64,000 nt of DNA, taken from NCBI RefSeq assembly GCF_022760175.1, contig NZ_CP094326.1, positions 2,220,804 through 2,284,803 of the forward strand, in the 5' to 3' direction. This document shows, piece by piece, positions 1 through 8,648 of the stretch. Each line of letters opens with the position of its first letter. Position 1 is the stretch's first letter. The translations under genes were made by a program, and so were the position numbers. The DNA is from Zhouia spongiae (lineage in GTDB: Bacteria; Bacteroidota; Bacteroidia; Flavobacteriales; Flavobacteriaceae). Below the pieces are notes generated by a model. That model had not been told where the DNA came from. It ran no database searches and was given only the letters and a program-made list of their open reading frames with translations.

Positions 1-865
1 TAATGTTGTGGGTAAGATTCCGGATGTTTTATTAGATAACACTGACAGGAACAGGACGTCTCCTTTTGCATTTACAGGTAATAAGTTCGAGTTTAGGGCT
101 GTGGGGTCTAAAGCAAATTGCGCTAACCCGATGACGGTGCTGAATACTATTGTGGCAAAACAATTGGTGGAGTTTAAAAAAGAAGTGGATGTGCTGGTCG
201 CGAAAAAGAGCCTGAAAAAGGATGAGGCCATATTTAATGTGTTGAGAGAATATATCAAGGCTTCAAAGAAAATACGGTTTGAAGGAGACGGGTATAGTTT
301 GATATGGGAAAAAGAGGCTGGAAAAAGAGGTTTGAGCAACAATAGAAAAACCCCCGAGGCACTTAAGGCTTTGGTGAGTAAGAAAACAATGGCACTTTAT
401 GAAGAAATGGGGGTGATGAATAAGATAGAGTGTGACGCCCGTCATGAAATCGAACTGGAAGAGTATACACTAAAAGTGCAGATTGAAAGTCGTGTGCTGG
501 GTGATATTGCCCGGAACCATGTGATTCCGATTGCTATCAGGTATCAGAATACTTTAATAGATAATGTCAGGGGCTTGAAAGATATTTTTAGCAATGAATA
601 CAAAAAGCTTGCTTCGGAGCAAATGGACCTTATAGAGCAGATATCTCACCATATAGCCGAGATCAATTCGAATGTCAGTGCTATGATCGAAGAACGCAAG
701 AAGGCAAATAAATTAGAGAAATCCCAGATCAAAGCTGATGCGTATTGTGAAAAGGTGTTGCCGTTTTTTGACAAGATCAGGTACCATTGCGACAAACTTG
801 AATTGATGGTGGATGATGATTTATGGCCATTAACCAAATATAGGGAGATGTTGTTTACCCGGTAA
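1..865 (+). CDS. glnN: Glutamine synthetase type III, C-terminal part (5'-truncated by window)
   Basis: This is the last ~287 codons of a glutamine synthetase of the GSIII type, which makes glutamine from glutamate, ammonia and ATP in the cytoplasm. The reading frame is already open at base 1, so the gene begins outside the window; GSIII proteins are normally about 700-730 residues. The visible part begins in the conserved catalytic block, with TDRNRTSPFAFTGNKFEFR and NCANPMTVLNT, typical of GSIII and not GSI. The rest is the mostly helical C-terminal region specific to GSIII. A GTG at base 8 is internal and is not a start. It fits the nitrogen theme of glnB and amtB about 20 kb away. Family assignment is strong. 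Confidence 0.93.
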   Translation, partial: NVVGKIPDVLLDNTDRNRTSPFAFTGNKFEFRAVGSKANCANPMTVLNTIVAKQLVEFKKEVDVLVAKKSLKKDEAIFNVLREYIKASKKIRFEGDGYSLIWEKEAGKRGLSNNRKTPEALKALVSKKTMALYEEMGVMNKIECDARHEIELEEYTLKVQIESRVLGDIARNHVIPIAIRYQNTLIDNVRGLKDIFSNEYKKLASEQMDLIEQISHHIAEINSNVSAMIEERKKANKLEKSQIKADAYCEKVLPFFDKIRYHCDKLELMVDDDLWPLTKYREMLFTR

Positions 866-1005
866 TCAGGATTCGACATGTCTTGTGAGCATACTTCGTG
901 GAGGTCTGTCAGGAGGCTAAAATGTTTGTATATCTGATTTTTTAAATTTTTTATCGATTAAGGAGTGGTTAATAGTTGTTGTGGGTGATGTTTTAGTATC
1001 TTTAG

Positions 1006-1117
1006 AGTGCTATTAATCAATGTAATATTGTGGTCAGGGATGTTTAACGTCCTAACCAAAAAAAGGGAATTAATTCCCGAAAGCACGTAAACTTTTGTTT
1101 GCGTGCTTTTTTTTAAT
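1006..1117 (+). ncRNA. Candidate structured small RNA upstream of purM
   Basis: About 110 nt lie between their own promoter-like signal and a strong terminator, with no convincing ORF. A -7-like box (TATCTTTA, 997-1004) has TTG triplets upstream at 976-981. Inside are three possible hairpins: CAAT/ATTG near 1019-1031, GGT.AGG/CCT.ACC at about 1031-1057, and GGGAA/TTCCC at about 1065-1078. The 5' GTGCT near 1007 can also pair with AGCAC of the terminator arm, closing the whole RNA as an alternative fold. Size and shape recall the 6S-type RNAs of flavobacteria, but I cannot match a consensus by eye, so the family is inference. It could also be a purM leader. Confidence 0.4.
1081..1117 (+). terminator. 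Rho-independent terminator of the candidate small RNA
   Basis: An 11-bp stem (AGCACGTAAAC with GTTTGCGTGCT, one G-T pair) and a TTTT loop are followed by eight or more T. It lies between glnN and purM, and its 3' arm overlaps the likely -33 element of the purM promoter. Confidence 0.75.
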
Positions 1118-1128
1118 ACGTACTTTTG
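1098..1128 (+). promoter_or_regulatory. purM promoter (Bacteroidota -33/-7 type)
   Basis: TTTG at 1098-1101, 19 nt, then TACTTTTG at 1121-1128, matching the TTTG / TAnnTTTG consensus of this phylum. The predicted start of transcription lies a few bases before the purM ATG at 1145, so the 5' UTR is very short. Confidence 0.65.
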
Positions 1129-1144
1129 TGCAAACAATTCAACT

Positions 1145-2323
1145 ATGAGTTCTGAAATAAGTAAAAGATATAGTCAAAGGGGAGTTTCTGCTTCCAAAGA
1201 GGATGTGCACAACGCGATTAAAAATGTAGATAAAGGGTTGTTTCCTAAAGCTTTCTGTAAAATAGTTCCTGATTATTTAACGGCAGATGAAGATTATTGT
1301 TTGATCATGCATGCTGATGGTGCCGGTACCAAAAGTTCGTTGGCATACTTGTATTGGAAGGAAACGGGAGATGTTTCTGTGTGGAAAGGAATTGCTCAGG
1401 ATGCCTTAATAATGAATATTGATGATCTATTGTGTGTGGGTGCGGTTGATAATATCTTGCTTTCTTCAACGATTGGGAGGAATAAGAATTTAATCCCTGG
1501 AGAGGTGATCTCGGCAATAATCAATGGTACGGAAGAGTTGATAGCTGAGCTTAAGGGGTATGGAGTGGAGATTCATTCAACAGGAGGGGAAACGGCCGAT
1601 GTGGGAGATCTCGTGCGTACAATTATAGTGGACTCAACGGTTACTGCCAGGATGAAACGAAAAGATGTTATAGATAACGCCAATATTAGAGAGGGAGATG
1701 TGATCGTTGGCCTGGCTTCATACGGAACAGCTTCATACGAAAAGGAATACAATGGAGGAATGGGGTCGAATGGTCTGACATCGGCAAGACACGATGTGTT
1801 TCATAAGTATTTGGCGGAAAAATACCCTGAAAGTTTTGATGCAGCTGTGCCGGGGAATCTGGTTTATTCAGGAGGTGTTAAGCTTACTGATACTGTTAAG
1901 GGTAGTCCGGTTGATGCAGGCAAATTGGTTCTGTCGCCGACCCGGACTTATGCTCCGATAATTAAAAAGATATTGTCTGAATATGATGCTGAAGATATTC
2001 ATGGAATGATCCATTGTAGTGGTGGAGCACAAACTAAAATCCTTCACTTTATAGATAACCTGCATATTGTTAAAGATAATATGTTTGAAATGCCTCCTTT
2101 GTTTAAATTGATACAGGAACAGTCAAAAACTGACTGGAAAGAAATGTATCAGGTGTTTAACTGTGGGCACAGAATGGAGTTGTATGTAAAAGAATCGGTG
2201 GCCCGCAATCTTATTGATATCTCTGAATCTTTTGGGGTTGAAGCAAAAATTGTTGGGAGAGTGGAAGCATCGGATAGTAAAAAACTGACTATTAAAAGTG
2301 AGTATGGTATTTTCGAGTATTAG
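1145..2323 (+). CDS. purM: Phosphoribosylformylglycinamidine cyclo-ligase (AIR synthase)
   Basis: PurM closes the imidazole ring in de novo purine synthesis, making AIR from FGAM with ATP in the cytoplasm. The 392-residue protein shows family blocks in order: HADGAGTKSSLA near residue 45, then NIDDLLCVGA, then STGGETADVGDLVRT, and in the C-terminal half HCSGGAQTK. It is about 45 residues longer than the E. coli enzyme, as expected for the Bacteroidota form. The frame is open upstream to 1103, but the ATG at 1145 fits both the promoter and the start of homology. It is flanked by terminators and appears monocistronic. Confidence 0.92.
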   Translation: MSSEISKRYSQRGVSASKEDVHNAIKNVDKGLFPKAFCKIVPDYLTADEDYCLIMHADGAGTKSSLAYLYWKETGDVSVWKGIAQDALIMNIDDLLCVGAVDNILLSSTIGRNKNLIPGEVISAIINGTEELIAELKGYGVEIHSTGGETADVGDLVRTIIVDSTVTARMKRKDVIDNANIREGDVIVGLASYGTASYEKEYNGGMGSNGLTSARHDVFHKYLAEKYPESFDAAVPGNLVYSGGVKLTDTVKGSPVDAGKLVLSPTRTYAPIIKKILSEYDAEDIHGMIHCSGGAQTKILHFIDNLHIVKDNMFEMPPLFKLIQEQSKTDWKEMYQVFNCGHRMELYVKESVARNLIDISESFGVEAKIVGRVEASDSKKLTIKSEYGIFEY

Positions 2324-2349
2324 TTTCCGATGATATAGCCTTTATGAAG

Positions 2350-2381
2350 AGGCCGTCTAAAAAGATTCAGGCGGCCTTTTT
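2350..2381 (+). terminator. purM terminator
   Basis: Stem AGGCCGTCT / AGGCGGCCT (one G-T pair) with a 10-nt loop, followed by TTTTTATTTT. It starts 27 nt after the purM stop. Confidence 0.85.
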
Positions 2382-2464
2382 ATTTTCACTCCAATAGGTT
2401 TCATTTAAAAATAGAGGATAGTATTCGGCAGGCAGTATGCAGTCAATAAGCAAATAAAGTTGAC

Positions 2465-2757
2465 TTACGTACTCAAGCCTGCTTTTCTAAGGTTGTGAGC
2501 CATGGCCACTAAGCCTGTTTCGGTGGTTACTTTATCAAGTCCCCTTAACATAAAACGCTTAAAGCCCATATTGTGTTTTATGTTTCCAAAAACAGCTTCC
2601 ACATCCCAACACCTACGTTTTCGGTGGGCAATTCCTTCTTCGGAGAGTAACAGCTCTTTAGCCTTTGCCTTTAACCGTATCTGTTCGTGGTTGCGTTCAA
2701 CAATCCGGTTGCCTTTGGCTTTATGACATAAGCCCCTTAATGGACGTCCTCTTTTTT
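2465..2757 (-). pseudogene. C-terminal remnant of an IS1182-type DDE transposase
   Basis: Reading the minus strand, about 96 codons are open and end at a TAA at 2465-2467. The peptide contains GNIKHNMGFKRFMLRGLDK and a preceding RRCWDVEAVFG, the end of DDE transposases of the IS1182 group; E followed by six residues and K is the usual signature around the last catalytic glutamate. The N-terminal three quarters, both terminal repeats and any start codon are missing. The frame stops abruptly at an AT-rich tract at about 2757. An ORF on the plus strand here (2502-2726) is only its shadow. This is an old, immobile scar between purM and nrdJ. Confidence 0.85.
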
Positions 2758-2798
2758 TTAATCTATTTCTATTAAAAAAAATATTTTAATAAAAAAAA

Positions 2799-2916
2799 TG
2801 TAAACTTTTTTAATGTCATATTTTTATAAAAATCTGATAATGAGTTTTTTAATGTATTTTTATTGTAAACTTTATGATATTTATCATGTTTGGGTTTTAT
2901 TTTTTGTTTACTTTTA
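2799..2916 (+). promoter_or_regulatory. AT-rich nrdJ upstream region with repeated TGTAAAC-type words
   Basis: TGTAAACTTT occurs at 2799 and 2864, and the related TGTTTACTTT at 2905. A promoter-like TTTG (2889-2892) and TACTTTTA (2909-2916) precede the nrdJ ATG at 2958. The repeats may be regulator sites. No cobalamin riboswitch or NrdR box could be recognised. Confidence 0.35.
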
Positions 2917-2957
2917 TAGTGTGTAAATCAAATTAGTCTCACCTAAAACCTATTGCT

Positions 2958-5510
2958 ATGAATACAACAAAGGCTGCTATGCCCGGTACCACCTATTCTC
3001 AAGATGAAGCATACCAGGCTTCGTTAAAATATTTTAAAGGAGATGATCTGGCTGCCCGGGTTTGGGTCAATAAGTATGCTTTAAAAGATTCACAGGGGAA
3101 CATTTATGAATCAACCCCGGACGAAATGCATCGAAGAATTGCAAAGGAAATTGCAAGAATCGAATCGAAATATCCAAATCCGATGTCAGAGGACGAGGTC
3201 TATCAGCTTATTAAGGATTTTAAATATATAGTGCCACAAGGCAGTCCTATGGCAGGAATTGGTAATCCTTTTCAGATAGCATCCCTTTCTAATTGTTTTG
3301 TAATTGGTAATGAAGGAATGTCGGATTCCTATGGAGGAATAATGAAGGTTGATCAGGAACAGGTGCAATTGATGAAGCGCCGCGGGGGTGTAGGACACGA
3401 TTTGTCTCATATTCGTCCGAAGGGTTCGCCTGTAAAAAATTCAGCTTTGACATCTACCGGTCTGGTCCCTTTTATGGAGCGTTTTTCGAACTCTACGCGT
3501 GAAGTGGCGCAAGATGGCAGGCGAGGTGCTTTGATGTTGTCCGTGGCTATAAACCATCCTGATGCTGAAGACTTTATTGATGCCAAAATGGAGCAGGGGA
3601 AAGTAACCGGAGCAAATGTGTCAGTCCGGATAGACGACAAATTTATGAAGGCAGTAGAGTCTGATGGTATCTATACGCAAAAGTTTCCGGTATATAGCGA
3701 TGATCCGAAGGTAACCGTCAATATTAAAGCGAAGGTACTTTGGGATAAAATAGTACATAATGCATGGAAATCAGCGGAGCCGGGAATCTTGTTTTGGGAT
3801 ACGATTATCAGGGAGTCTGTTCCGGACTGTTATGAAGATTTGGGGTACAAGACGATCTCTACAAACCCATGCGGGGAAATACCGCTTTGTCCTTATGATT
3901 CTTGTCGCTTGCTGGCAATTAATTTGTTTTCATATGTGAAGCACCCGTTTACGAATAAAGCTTCCTTTGATTTTAAACTGTTTAAAAAACACGTGGCTTT
4001 TGCTCAACAGATTATGGATGATATTATTGATCTGGAGCTCGAGAAAATCGATGCTATTTTATCGAAAATTGATGCCGATCCGGAGAGTGATGAGGTGAAA
4101 CTTGTTGAGCGAAATCTGTGGATGAATATCCGGACAAAAGCAAAAGAGGGAAGAAGAACGGGAATAGGAATCACGGCCGAAGGTGATATGCTGGCTGCAC
4201 TCGGGTTGCAGTACGGGAGCGATAAGGCGGTAAATTTTTCTGTGGAAGTTCATAAAACCATAGCCATCGAGGCTTATAGAGCTTCTGTTATGACGGCCAA
4301 GGACCGCGGGGCATTCGGTATTTTTGATGCCGAAAGAGAAAAAGACAATCCGTTTATTTTGCGCCTGAAGCAGGCTGATGAAAAGCTGTATTATGAAATG
4401 TTGGAGTACGGAAGAAGAAATATCGCCTTGTTGACAATAGCTCCGACAGGCACAACAAGTTTAATGACCCAAACGTCTTCGGGAATAGAGCCGGTATTTT
4501 TGCCTGTATATAAAAGAAGGAGAAAAGTAAATCCGAACGACAAAGATGTTCGTGTGGATTTCGTGGATGAGGTCGGAGACTCCTGGGAAGAGTATACCGT
4601 ATTCCATCACCGGTTTAAACAATGGATGGAGGTTAACAGGCATAGTACGGAAAAGAACTATACCCAGGAAGAATTGAACAAACTTGTAAAGAAATCGCCG
4701 TATTATAAAGCGACTTCTAATGATGTGGATTGGCTGAATAAGGTCCATCTGCAGGGAGCTGTTCAGAAATGGGTAGACCATTCCATCAGTGTTACGATCA
4801 ATATGCCGAATGATGTTTCTGAAGAATTGGTGGGCAAGCTCTACCTGGAAGCCTGGAAGTCGGGCTGTAAGGGGGTAACGGTTTATAGAGACGGATCCCG
4901 TTCGGGGGTATTGATCTCTAATGATGAGAACAAGGAAGACGAACAAGATACATTGACTCATTTTCCGACAAAAAGACCGCAGACATTGGAGGCTGATGTA
5001 GTACGTTTTCAGAATAATAAAGAAAAATGGATAGCGTTCATGGGGCTTATTGATGAAAAACCCTATGAGATATTTACAGGATTGGCCGATGATGAAGATG
5101 GTATTCATATTCCAAGATGGGTTGAAGATGGTTTGATTATAAAGAACAAGGACGATCAGGGGAACTCCAGGTACGATTTCCAATACCAGAACAAAAGGGG
5201 GTACAAGACGACCATTGAAGGGTTGTCGCAAAAATTTGACCCAGAGTTTTGGAATTATGCAAAACTGATTTCCAGTACACTGAGGCATGGTATGCCTATA
5301 GAGAAAGTGGTCGATCTGATTAATAGTCTTCAGCTTGATAATGAGTCGATTAATACATGGAAGAACGGTGTGGCAAGAGCCTTGAAAAGATATGTGCCGG
5401 ACGGAACCGAAATAAATGGGCAGAAATGTGCCAATTGCGGAGGCAAGAACTTGATATACCAGGAAGGTTGTTTAACATGTAAAGATTGTGGTTCTTCAAA
5501 GTGTGGATAA
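2958..5510 (+). CDS. nrdJ: Adenosylcobalamin-dependent (class II) ribonucleotide reductase
   Basis: NrdJ reduces ribonucleotides to deoxyribonucleotides using adenosylcobalamin to make the thiyl radical, so it works with or without oxygen. The 850-residue protein has SNCFVIG with Cys113, and NPCGEIPLCPYDSCRLL with the active-site cysteine of the NxCxE motif at about residue 305. APTGTTS and NMPNDVSEE follow in the barrel. The C-terminus is a cysteine-rich tail (CANCGG, CLTCKDC, SSKCG), probably the redox-active or zinc-binding end. There is no R2-type partner gene beside it, as expected for class II. It stands alone, with its own upstream region and a strong terminator. B12 dependence is inferred from the family. 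Confidence 0.93.
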   Translation: MNTTKAAMPGTTYSQDEAYQASLKYFKGDDLAARVWVNKYALKDSQGNIYESTPDEMHRRIAKEIARIESKYPNPMSEDEVYQLIKDFKYIVPQGSPMAGIGNPFQIASLSNCFVIGNEGMSDSYGGIMKVDQEQVQLMKRRGGVGHDLSHIRPKGSPVKNSALTSTGLVPFMERFSNSTREVAQDGRRGALMLSVAINHPDAEDFIDAKMEQGKVTGANVSVRIDDKFMKAVESDGIYTQKFPVYSDDPKVTVNIKAKVLWDKIVHNAWKSAEPGILFWDTIIRESVPDCYEDLGYKTISTNPCGEIPLCPYDSCRLLAINLFSYVKHPFTNKASFDFKLFKKHVAFAQQIMDDIIDLELEKIDAILSKIDADPESDEVKLVERNLWMNIRTKAKEGRRTGIGITAEGDMLAALGLQYGSDKAVNFSVEVHKTIAIEAYRASVMTAKDRGAFGIFDAEREKDNPFILRLKQADEKLYYEMLEYGRRNIALLTIAPTGTTSLMTQTSSGIEPVFLPVYKRRRKVNPNDKDVRVDFVDEVGDSWEEYTVFHHRFKQWMEVNRHSTEKNYTQEELNKLVKKSPYYKATSNDVDWLNKVHLQGAVQKWVDHSISVTINMPNDVSEELVGKLYLEAWKSGCKGVTVYRDGSRSGVLISNDENKEDEQDTLTHFPTKRPQTLEADVVRFQNNKEKWIAFMGLIDEKPYEIFTGLADDEDGIHIPRWVEDGLIIKNKDDQGNSRYDFQYQNKRGYKTTIEGLSQKFDPEFWNYAKLISSTLRHGMPIEKVVDLINSLQLDNESINTWKNGVARALKRYVPDGTEINGQKCANCGGKNLIYQEGCLTCKDCGSSKCG

Positions 5511-5535
5511 GTTTTAAGTGTTTATCAGATGTGTG

Positions 5536-5566
5536 ATCCTCTCCGGTTACGGAGAGGATTTTTTTA
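5536..5566 (+). terminator. nrdJ terminator
   Basis: A perfect 10-bp stem, ATCCTCTCCG / CGGAGAGGAT, with a GTTA loop, is followed by a T run. It starts 26 nt after the nrdJ stop. Confidence 0.92.
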
Positions 5567-5643
5567 GCTTGATCATATTTATTGTATTCTTAAAGAGAAA
5601 TAAATGGTGTAATTTCGGGGTGATATAGTTTCTAAAAATATCG

Positions 5644-5651
5644 TACTTTTG
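5644..5651 (+). promoter_or_regulatory. prfA promoter, -7 element
   Basis: TACTTTTG followed by CACC, a perfect TAnnTTTG, 23 nt before the prfA ATG. No clear -33 TTTG is visible at the right distance; GTTTC near 5628 is the nearest candidate. Confidence 0.55.
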
Positions 5652-5673
5652 CACCGCATTTAGAATTGCTTTT

Positions 5674-6747
5674 ATGTTAGAAAGATTAAACATAGTTAAA
5701 CAACGGTTTGATGAGGTTTCGGATCTCATTATTCAGCCGGATATCATAGCCGATCAAAAGCGTTATGTTCAACTGAATAAGGAATATAAAGACCTTAAGG
5801 AGATAGCGGATAAGCGTGAGGAATATATTTTGCTTACCGGAAATATTGAAGAAGCTAATGAAATTATCGAAGACGGCAGTGATCCTGAGATGATGGAAAT
5901 GGCGAAAATGCAATTGGAAGAAGCTAAAGAAAGACTTCCTCAGCTGGAAGAAGAGGTAAAATATATGCTCATTCCGAAAGATCCTGAAGATGCTAAAAAT
6001 GCAGTAGTGGAAATTCGTGCTGGAACAGGAGGAGATGAGGCATCAATTTTTGCAGGAGACCTTCACAGATTATATACCAAGTATTGCCAGAATAAAGGAT
6101 GGAGTGTAAATGTAGTCGATTTTAATGAAGGAACATCAGGCGGGTTTAAAGAAGTGATCTTTGAGGTCAATGGAGAAGATGTGTATGGAACGCTCAAATT
6201 TGAGGCCGGGGTGCATCGTGTACAGCGTGTACCGCAGACGGAGACCCAGGGGAGGGTTCATACCAGTGCAGCAACCGTAATGGTATTGCCGGAAGCCGAA
6301 GAGTTTGATGTGGAACTCGATATGAGTGAAGTCCGGATTGAAAGAACTACATCAACCGGGCCGGGAGGGCAGAGTGTGAATACTACCTATTCGGCAATTA
6401 AGCTTCACCACGAGCCAACGGGGATTATCGTTAGTTGTCAGGATGAAAAATCCCAGCATAAGAACCTTGAAAAAGCAATGAAGGTCTTACGTTCAAGATT
6501 GTATGAGCGTGAGCTTCAAAAGAAAATGGAGGCCGATTCCGCCAAACGTAAAAGTATGGTATCCAGTGGAGACAGAAGTGCCAAGATCAGGACTTATAAC
6601 TATCCGCAGGGACGAGTTACCGATCACCGAATCGGTTTGACACTGTACGACCTCTCTAATATTATGGACGGGGATATACAGAAGTTTATCGATGAGCTGC
6701 AATTGGTAGAAAACACAGAAAAACTAAAAGAATCAGACGTTTTTTAA
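5674..6747 (+). CDS. prfA: Peptide chain release factor 1
   Basis: RF1 recognises UAA and UAG stop codons on the ribosome and triggers release of the finished protein. The 357-residue length is standard. The domains are visible in order: an N-terminal helical domain, the decoding block with VPQTETQGR (PxT motif; glutamine replaces the usual alanine or valine), and the catalytic GGQ in [13 protein letters not shown]. The glutamine of GGQ is the residue methylated by PrmC in other bacteria. It ends in a terminator just before pyrF, so it is probably transcribed alone. Confidence 0.95.
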   Translation: MLERLNIVKQRFDEVSDLIIQPDIIADQKRYVQLNKEYKDLKEIADKREEYILLTGNIEEANEIIEDGSDPEMMEMAKMQLEEAKERLPQLEEEVKYMLIPKDPEDAKNAVVEIRAGTGGDEASIFAGDLHRLYTKYCQNKGWSVNVVDFNEGTSGGFKEVIFEVNGEDVYGTLKFEAGVHRVQRVPQTETQGRVHTSAATVMVLPEAEEFDVELDMSEVRIERTTSTGPGGQSVNTTYSAIKLHHEPTGIIVSCQDEKSQHKNLEKAMKVLRSRLYERELQKKMEADSAKRKSMVSSGDRSAKIRTYNYPQGRVTDHRIGLTLYDLSNIMDGDIQKFIDELQLVENTEKLKESDVF

Positions 6748-6755
6748 ATAAACAG

Positions 6756-6785
6756 AACCTTGAATAATTTTCAAGGTTTTTTTAT
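6756..6785 (+). terminator. prfA terminator
   Basis: Stem AACCTTGAA / TTCAAGGTT with a 5-nt loop and a run of T, located 8 nt after the prfA stop and about 12 nt before pyrF. Confidence 0.85.
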
Positions 6786-6797
6786 AATATTGATTGA

Positions 6798-7622
6798 ATG
6801 ACAACAGAGCAACTTGTTAAACAGATAAAGAGTAAAAAATCATTTTTGTGTGTAGGGCTGGATGCAGATCTTACCAAGATCCCGCAGCATCTATTAAATG
6901 CAGAAGATCCTGTTTTTGAATTCAACAAAGCAATAGTCGATGCCACCCATCATGTAGCTGTTTCCTATAAGCCGAATATTGCATTTTTCGAAGCCTATGG
7001 GATCGAAGGGTGGAAGTCCTTAAAAAAGACGATAGATTATATAAATGAAAAATATCCTGAAATATTTACCATAGCTGATGCGAAGCGGGGCGACATAGGC
7101 AATACGTCTAAGATGTATGCAAAGGCTTTTTTTGAAGATCTTGACTTTGACAGTATTACAGTGGCGCCTTATATGGGGAAGGATTCTGTAGAGCCTTTTT
7201 TGGGTTTTGAGGAAAAACATACCATATTGCTGGCATTAACATCGAATGAAGGGGCTTTCGATTTTCAGACAAAAACAGTAGATGGAAAGGAGTTGTACAA
7301 ACAGGTATTGGAAATATCTAAGACCTGGGTTAACAGTCAAAATTTAATGTATGTTGTCGGGGCAACCAAGGCTGAATATTTAGCTGACATACGAAGTATA
7401 GTCCCAGACAGTTTTTTGCTGGTTCCCGGTGTAGGGGCGCAAGGAGGCAGTTTGTTAGAGGTCTGTAAATATGGAATGACAGGCAATGTTGGACTATTGG
7501 TGAATTCGTCAAGAGGGATCATCTATGCTTCAAATGAGAGTGATTTTGCTGAAGCAGCGAAAGCTGAAGCGGAACGACTTCAAAAGCAAATGCAGGATAT
7601 TATGATCGATGCAGGTATTTAA
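6798..7622 (+). CDS. pyrF: Orotidine 5'-phosphate decarboxylase (type 2)
   Basis: PyrF decarboxylates OMP to UMP, the last step of UMP synthesis. The 274-residue protein has the start motif [10 protein letters not shown], the catalytic [11 protein letters not shown] block near residue 95, and VPGVGAQGG near the C-terminus. Length and motif spacing fit the longer type 2 form. The 3' end overlaps the next gene by 14 nt, so the two are translationally coupled, although no metabolic link between them is obvious. Confidence 0.95.
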   Translation: MTTEQLVKQIKSKKSFLCVGLDADLTKIPQHLLNAEDPVFEFNKAIVDATHHVAVSYKPNIAFFEAYGIEGWKSLKKTIDYINEKYPEIFTIADAKRGDIGNTSKMYAKAFFEDLDFDSITVAPYMGKDSVEPFLGFEEKHTILLALTSNEGAFDFQTKTVDGKELYKQVLEISKTWVNSQNLMYVVGATKAEYLADIRSIVPDSFLLVPGVGAQGGSLLEVCKYGMTGNVGLLVNSSRGIIYASNESDFAEAAKAEAERLQKQMQDIMIDAGI

Positions 7623-8403
7623 AGATCAGATCGGAAGGACAATTTCGCTTGAGCGAACCCCGGATCGTATAGTTTCTCTGGTGCCGTCTCAAACAGAATT
7701 GCTTTGTGACCTGGGGCTTGCAAACCAGATCGTCGGGCTGACAAGGTTTTGTGTACATCCCTCATATATAAAAAGTAAAAAAACGATAGTCGGAGGGACC
7801 AAACAAATACGGATAAAAAAAATAGCTGCTCTTGATCCGGATATAATTTGCTGTAATAAGGAGGAAAATACCAGAGAAATGGTACTGGGGTTAGAGCAAA
7901 TAGCTCCGGTGCACGTATCAGATATTTATACAGTTTCAGATAGTCTGGCACTAATGAAGCAATACGGAGAAATATTTGATCGTATTGAAGTGGCTGCCGG
8001 ATTGGTAGAAGAGATAGAGCAGGAATACAATAACTTTCTTTCTTTTGCGTCATCACAGCCGGTGCTAAAAGTGGGTTATTTTATATGGAAAGACCCGTGG
8101 ATGGTTGCCGCAGGCAATACATTCATAAATCATCTTCTTGAAGTAAACAATTTTCAGAATGTGTTCTCCGGCCTTGAGAGGTACCCTGAGATCAGTATTG
8201 AAGATTTTAAAAAGGCTGAAACCCCCGATATTATTTTTCTTTCTTCAGAGCCATATCCCTTTAAAGAAGAGCATTTGGCAGAGATGGAAAAAACATTCCC
8301 AGAAAGCAAGGTAATGCTGGTTGATGGGGAGTATTTCTCGTGGTACGGATCGAGGTTGAAAAAAGCATTTGGTTATTTCAGAGATTTGCGTAGTGAGATC
8401 TAA
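7609..8403 (+). CDS. BtuF-like helical-backbone metal/cobalamin receptor, apparently cytoplasmic
   Basis: The 264-residue protein belongs to the periplasmic-binding-protein family used for vitamin B12 and iron chelates. It opens with [17 protein letters not shown], continues with VVGGT-like and [13 protein letters not shown] blocks, and has the long linking helix between two lobes (about 120-145). Unlike true BtuF or FhuD proteins it has no signal peptide or lipobox: the ATG overlaps the end of pyrF and the frame goes straight into the first strand. It may therefore act inside the cell or bind a metal complex there. No ABC permease or ATPase of this family lies beside it. The function is not established by sequence. 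Confidence 0.75.
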   Translation: MQVFKDQIGRTISLERTPDRIVSLVPSQTELLCDLGLANQIVGLTRFCVHPSYIKSKKTIVGGTKQIRIKKIAALDPDIICCNKEENTREMVLGLEQIAPVHVSDIYTVSDSLALMKQYGEIFDRIEVAAGLVEEIEQEYNNFLSFASSQPVLKVGYFIWKDPWMVAAGNTFINHLLEVNNFQNVFSGLERYPEISIEDFKKAETPDIIFLSSEPYPFKEEHLAEMEKTFPESKVMLVDGEYFSWYGSRLKKAFGYFRDLRSEI

Positions 8404-8413
8404 AATAGCATAG

Positions 8414-8439
8414 AAAAAGGGCGCCAGGCGCCCTTTTTT
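8414..8439 (+). terminator. Terminator after the pyrF operon
   Basis: AAAAAGGGCGC / GCGCCCTTTTTT with a CAG loop; perfect stem, and the flanking A and T runs make it able to work on both strands. Confidence 0.92.
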
Positions 8440-8648
8440 CATAACTAGCTAACTCTAAATAATTATAAATGTGAGAACAAATTATTTACTCTGCAAATAT
8501 CCGGTATAAAATCCAAGCCGATGTTAATTATTCGTTAGTTCTGTATTAAAAATACTTAAAAACAAAACGATTATATTTATACTGTTAAAGCTGTATGAAA
8601 ATACAGGTATTATATGCAACGGGAGTTTTATTTTATTATTGTGAGAAA

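Noticed and set aside
2502-2726. 74-codon plus-strand ORF
   Set aside because: It is the antisense shadow of the transposase remnant, whose minus-strand peptide has clear family motifs.
2760-2957. Cobalamin riboswitch before nrdJ
   Set aside because: The region is A/T runs without the conserved GC-rich B12-box pattern.
4461-5288. 275-codon minus-strand ORF inside nrdJ
   Set aside because: It lies wholly antisense to a strongly conserved gene and its peptide has no domain pattern. Its length follows from nrdJ codon use.
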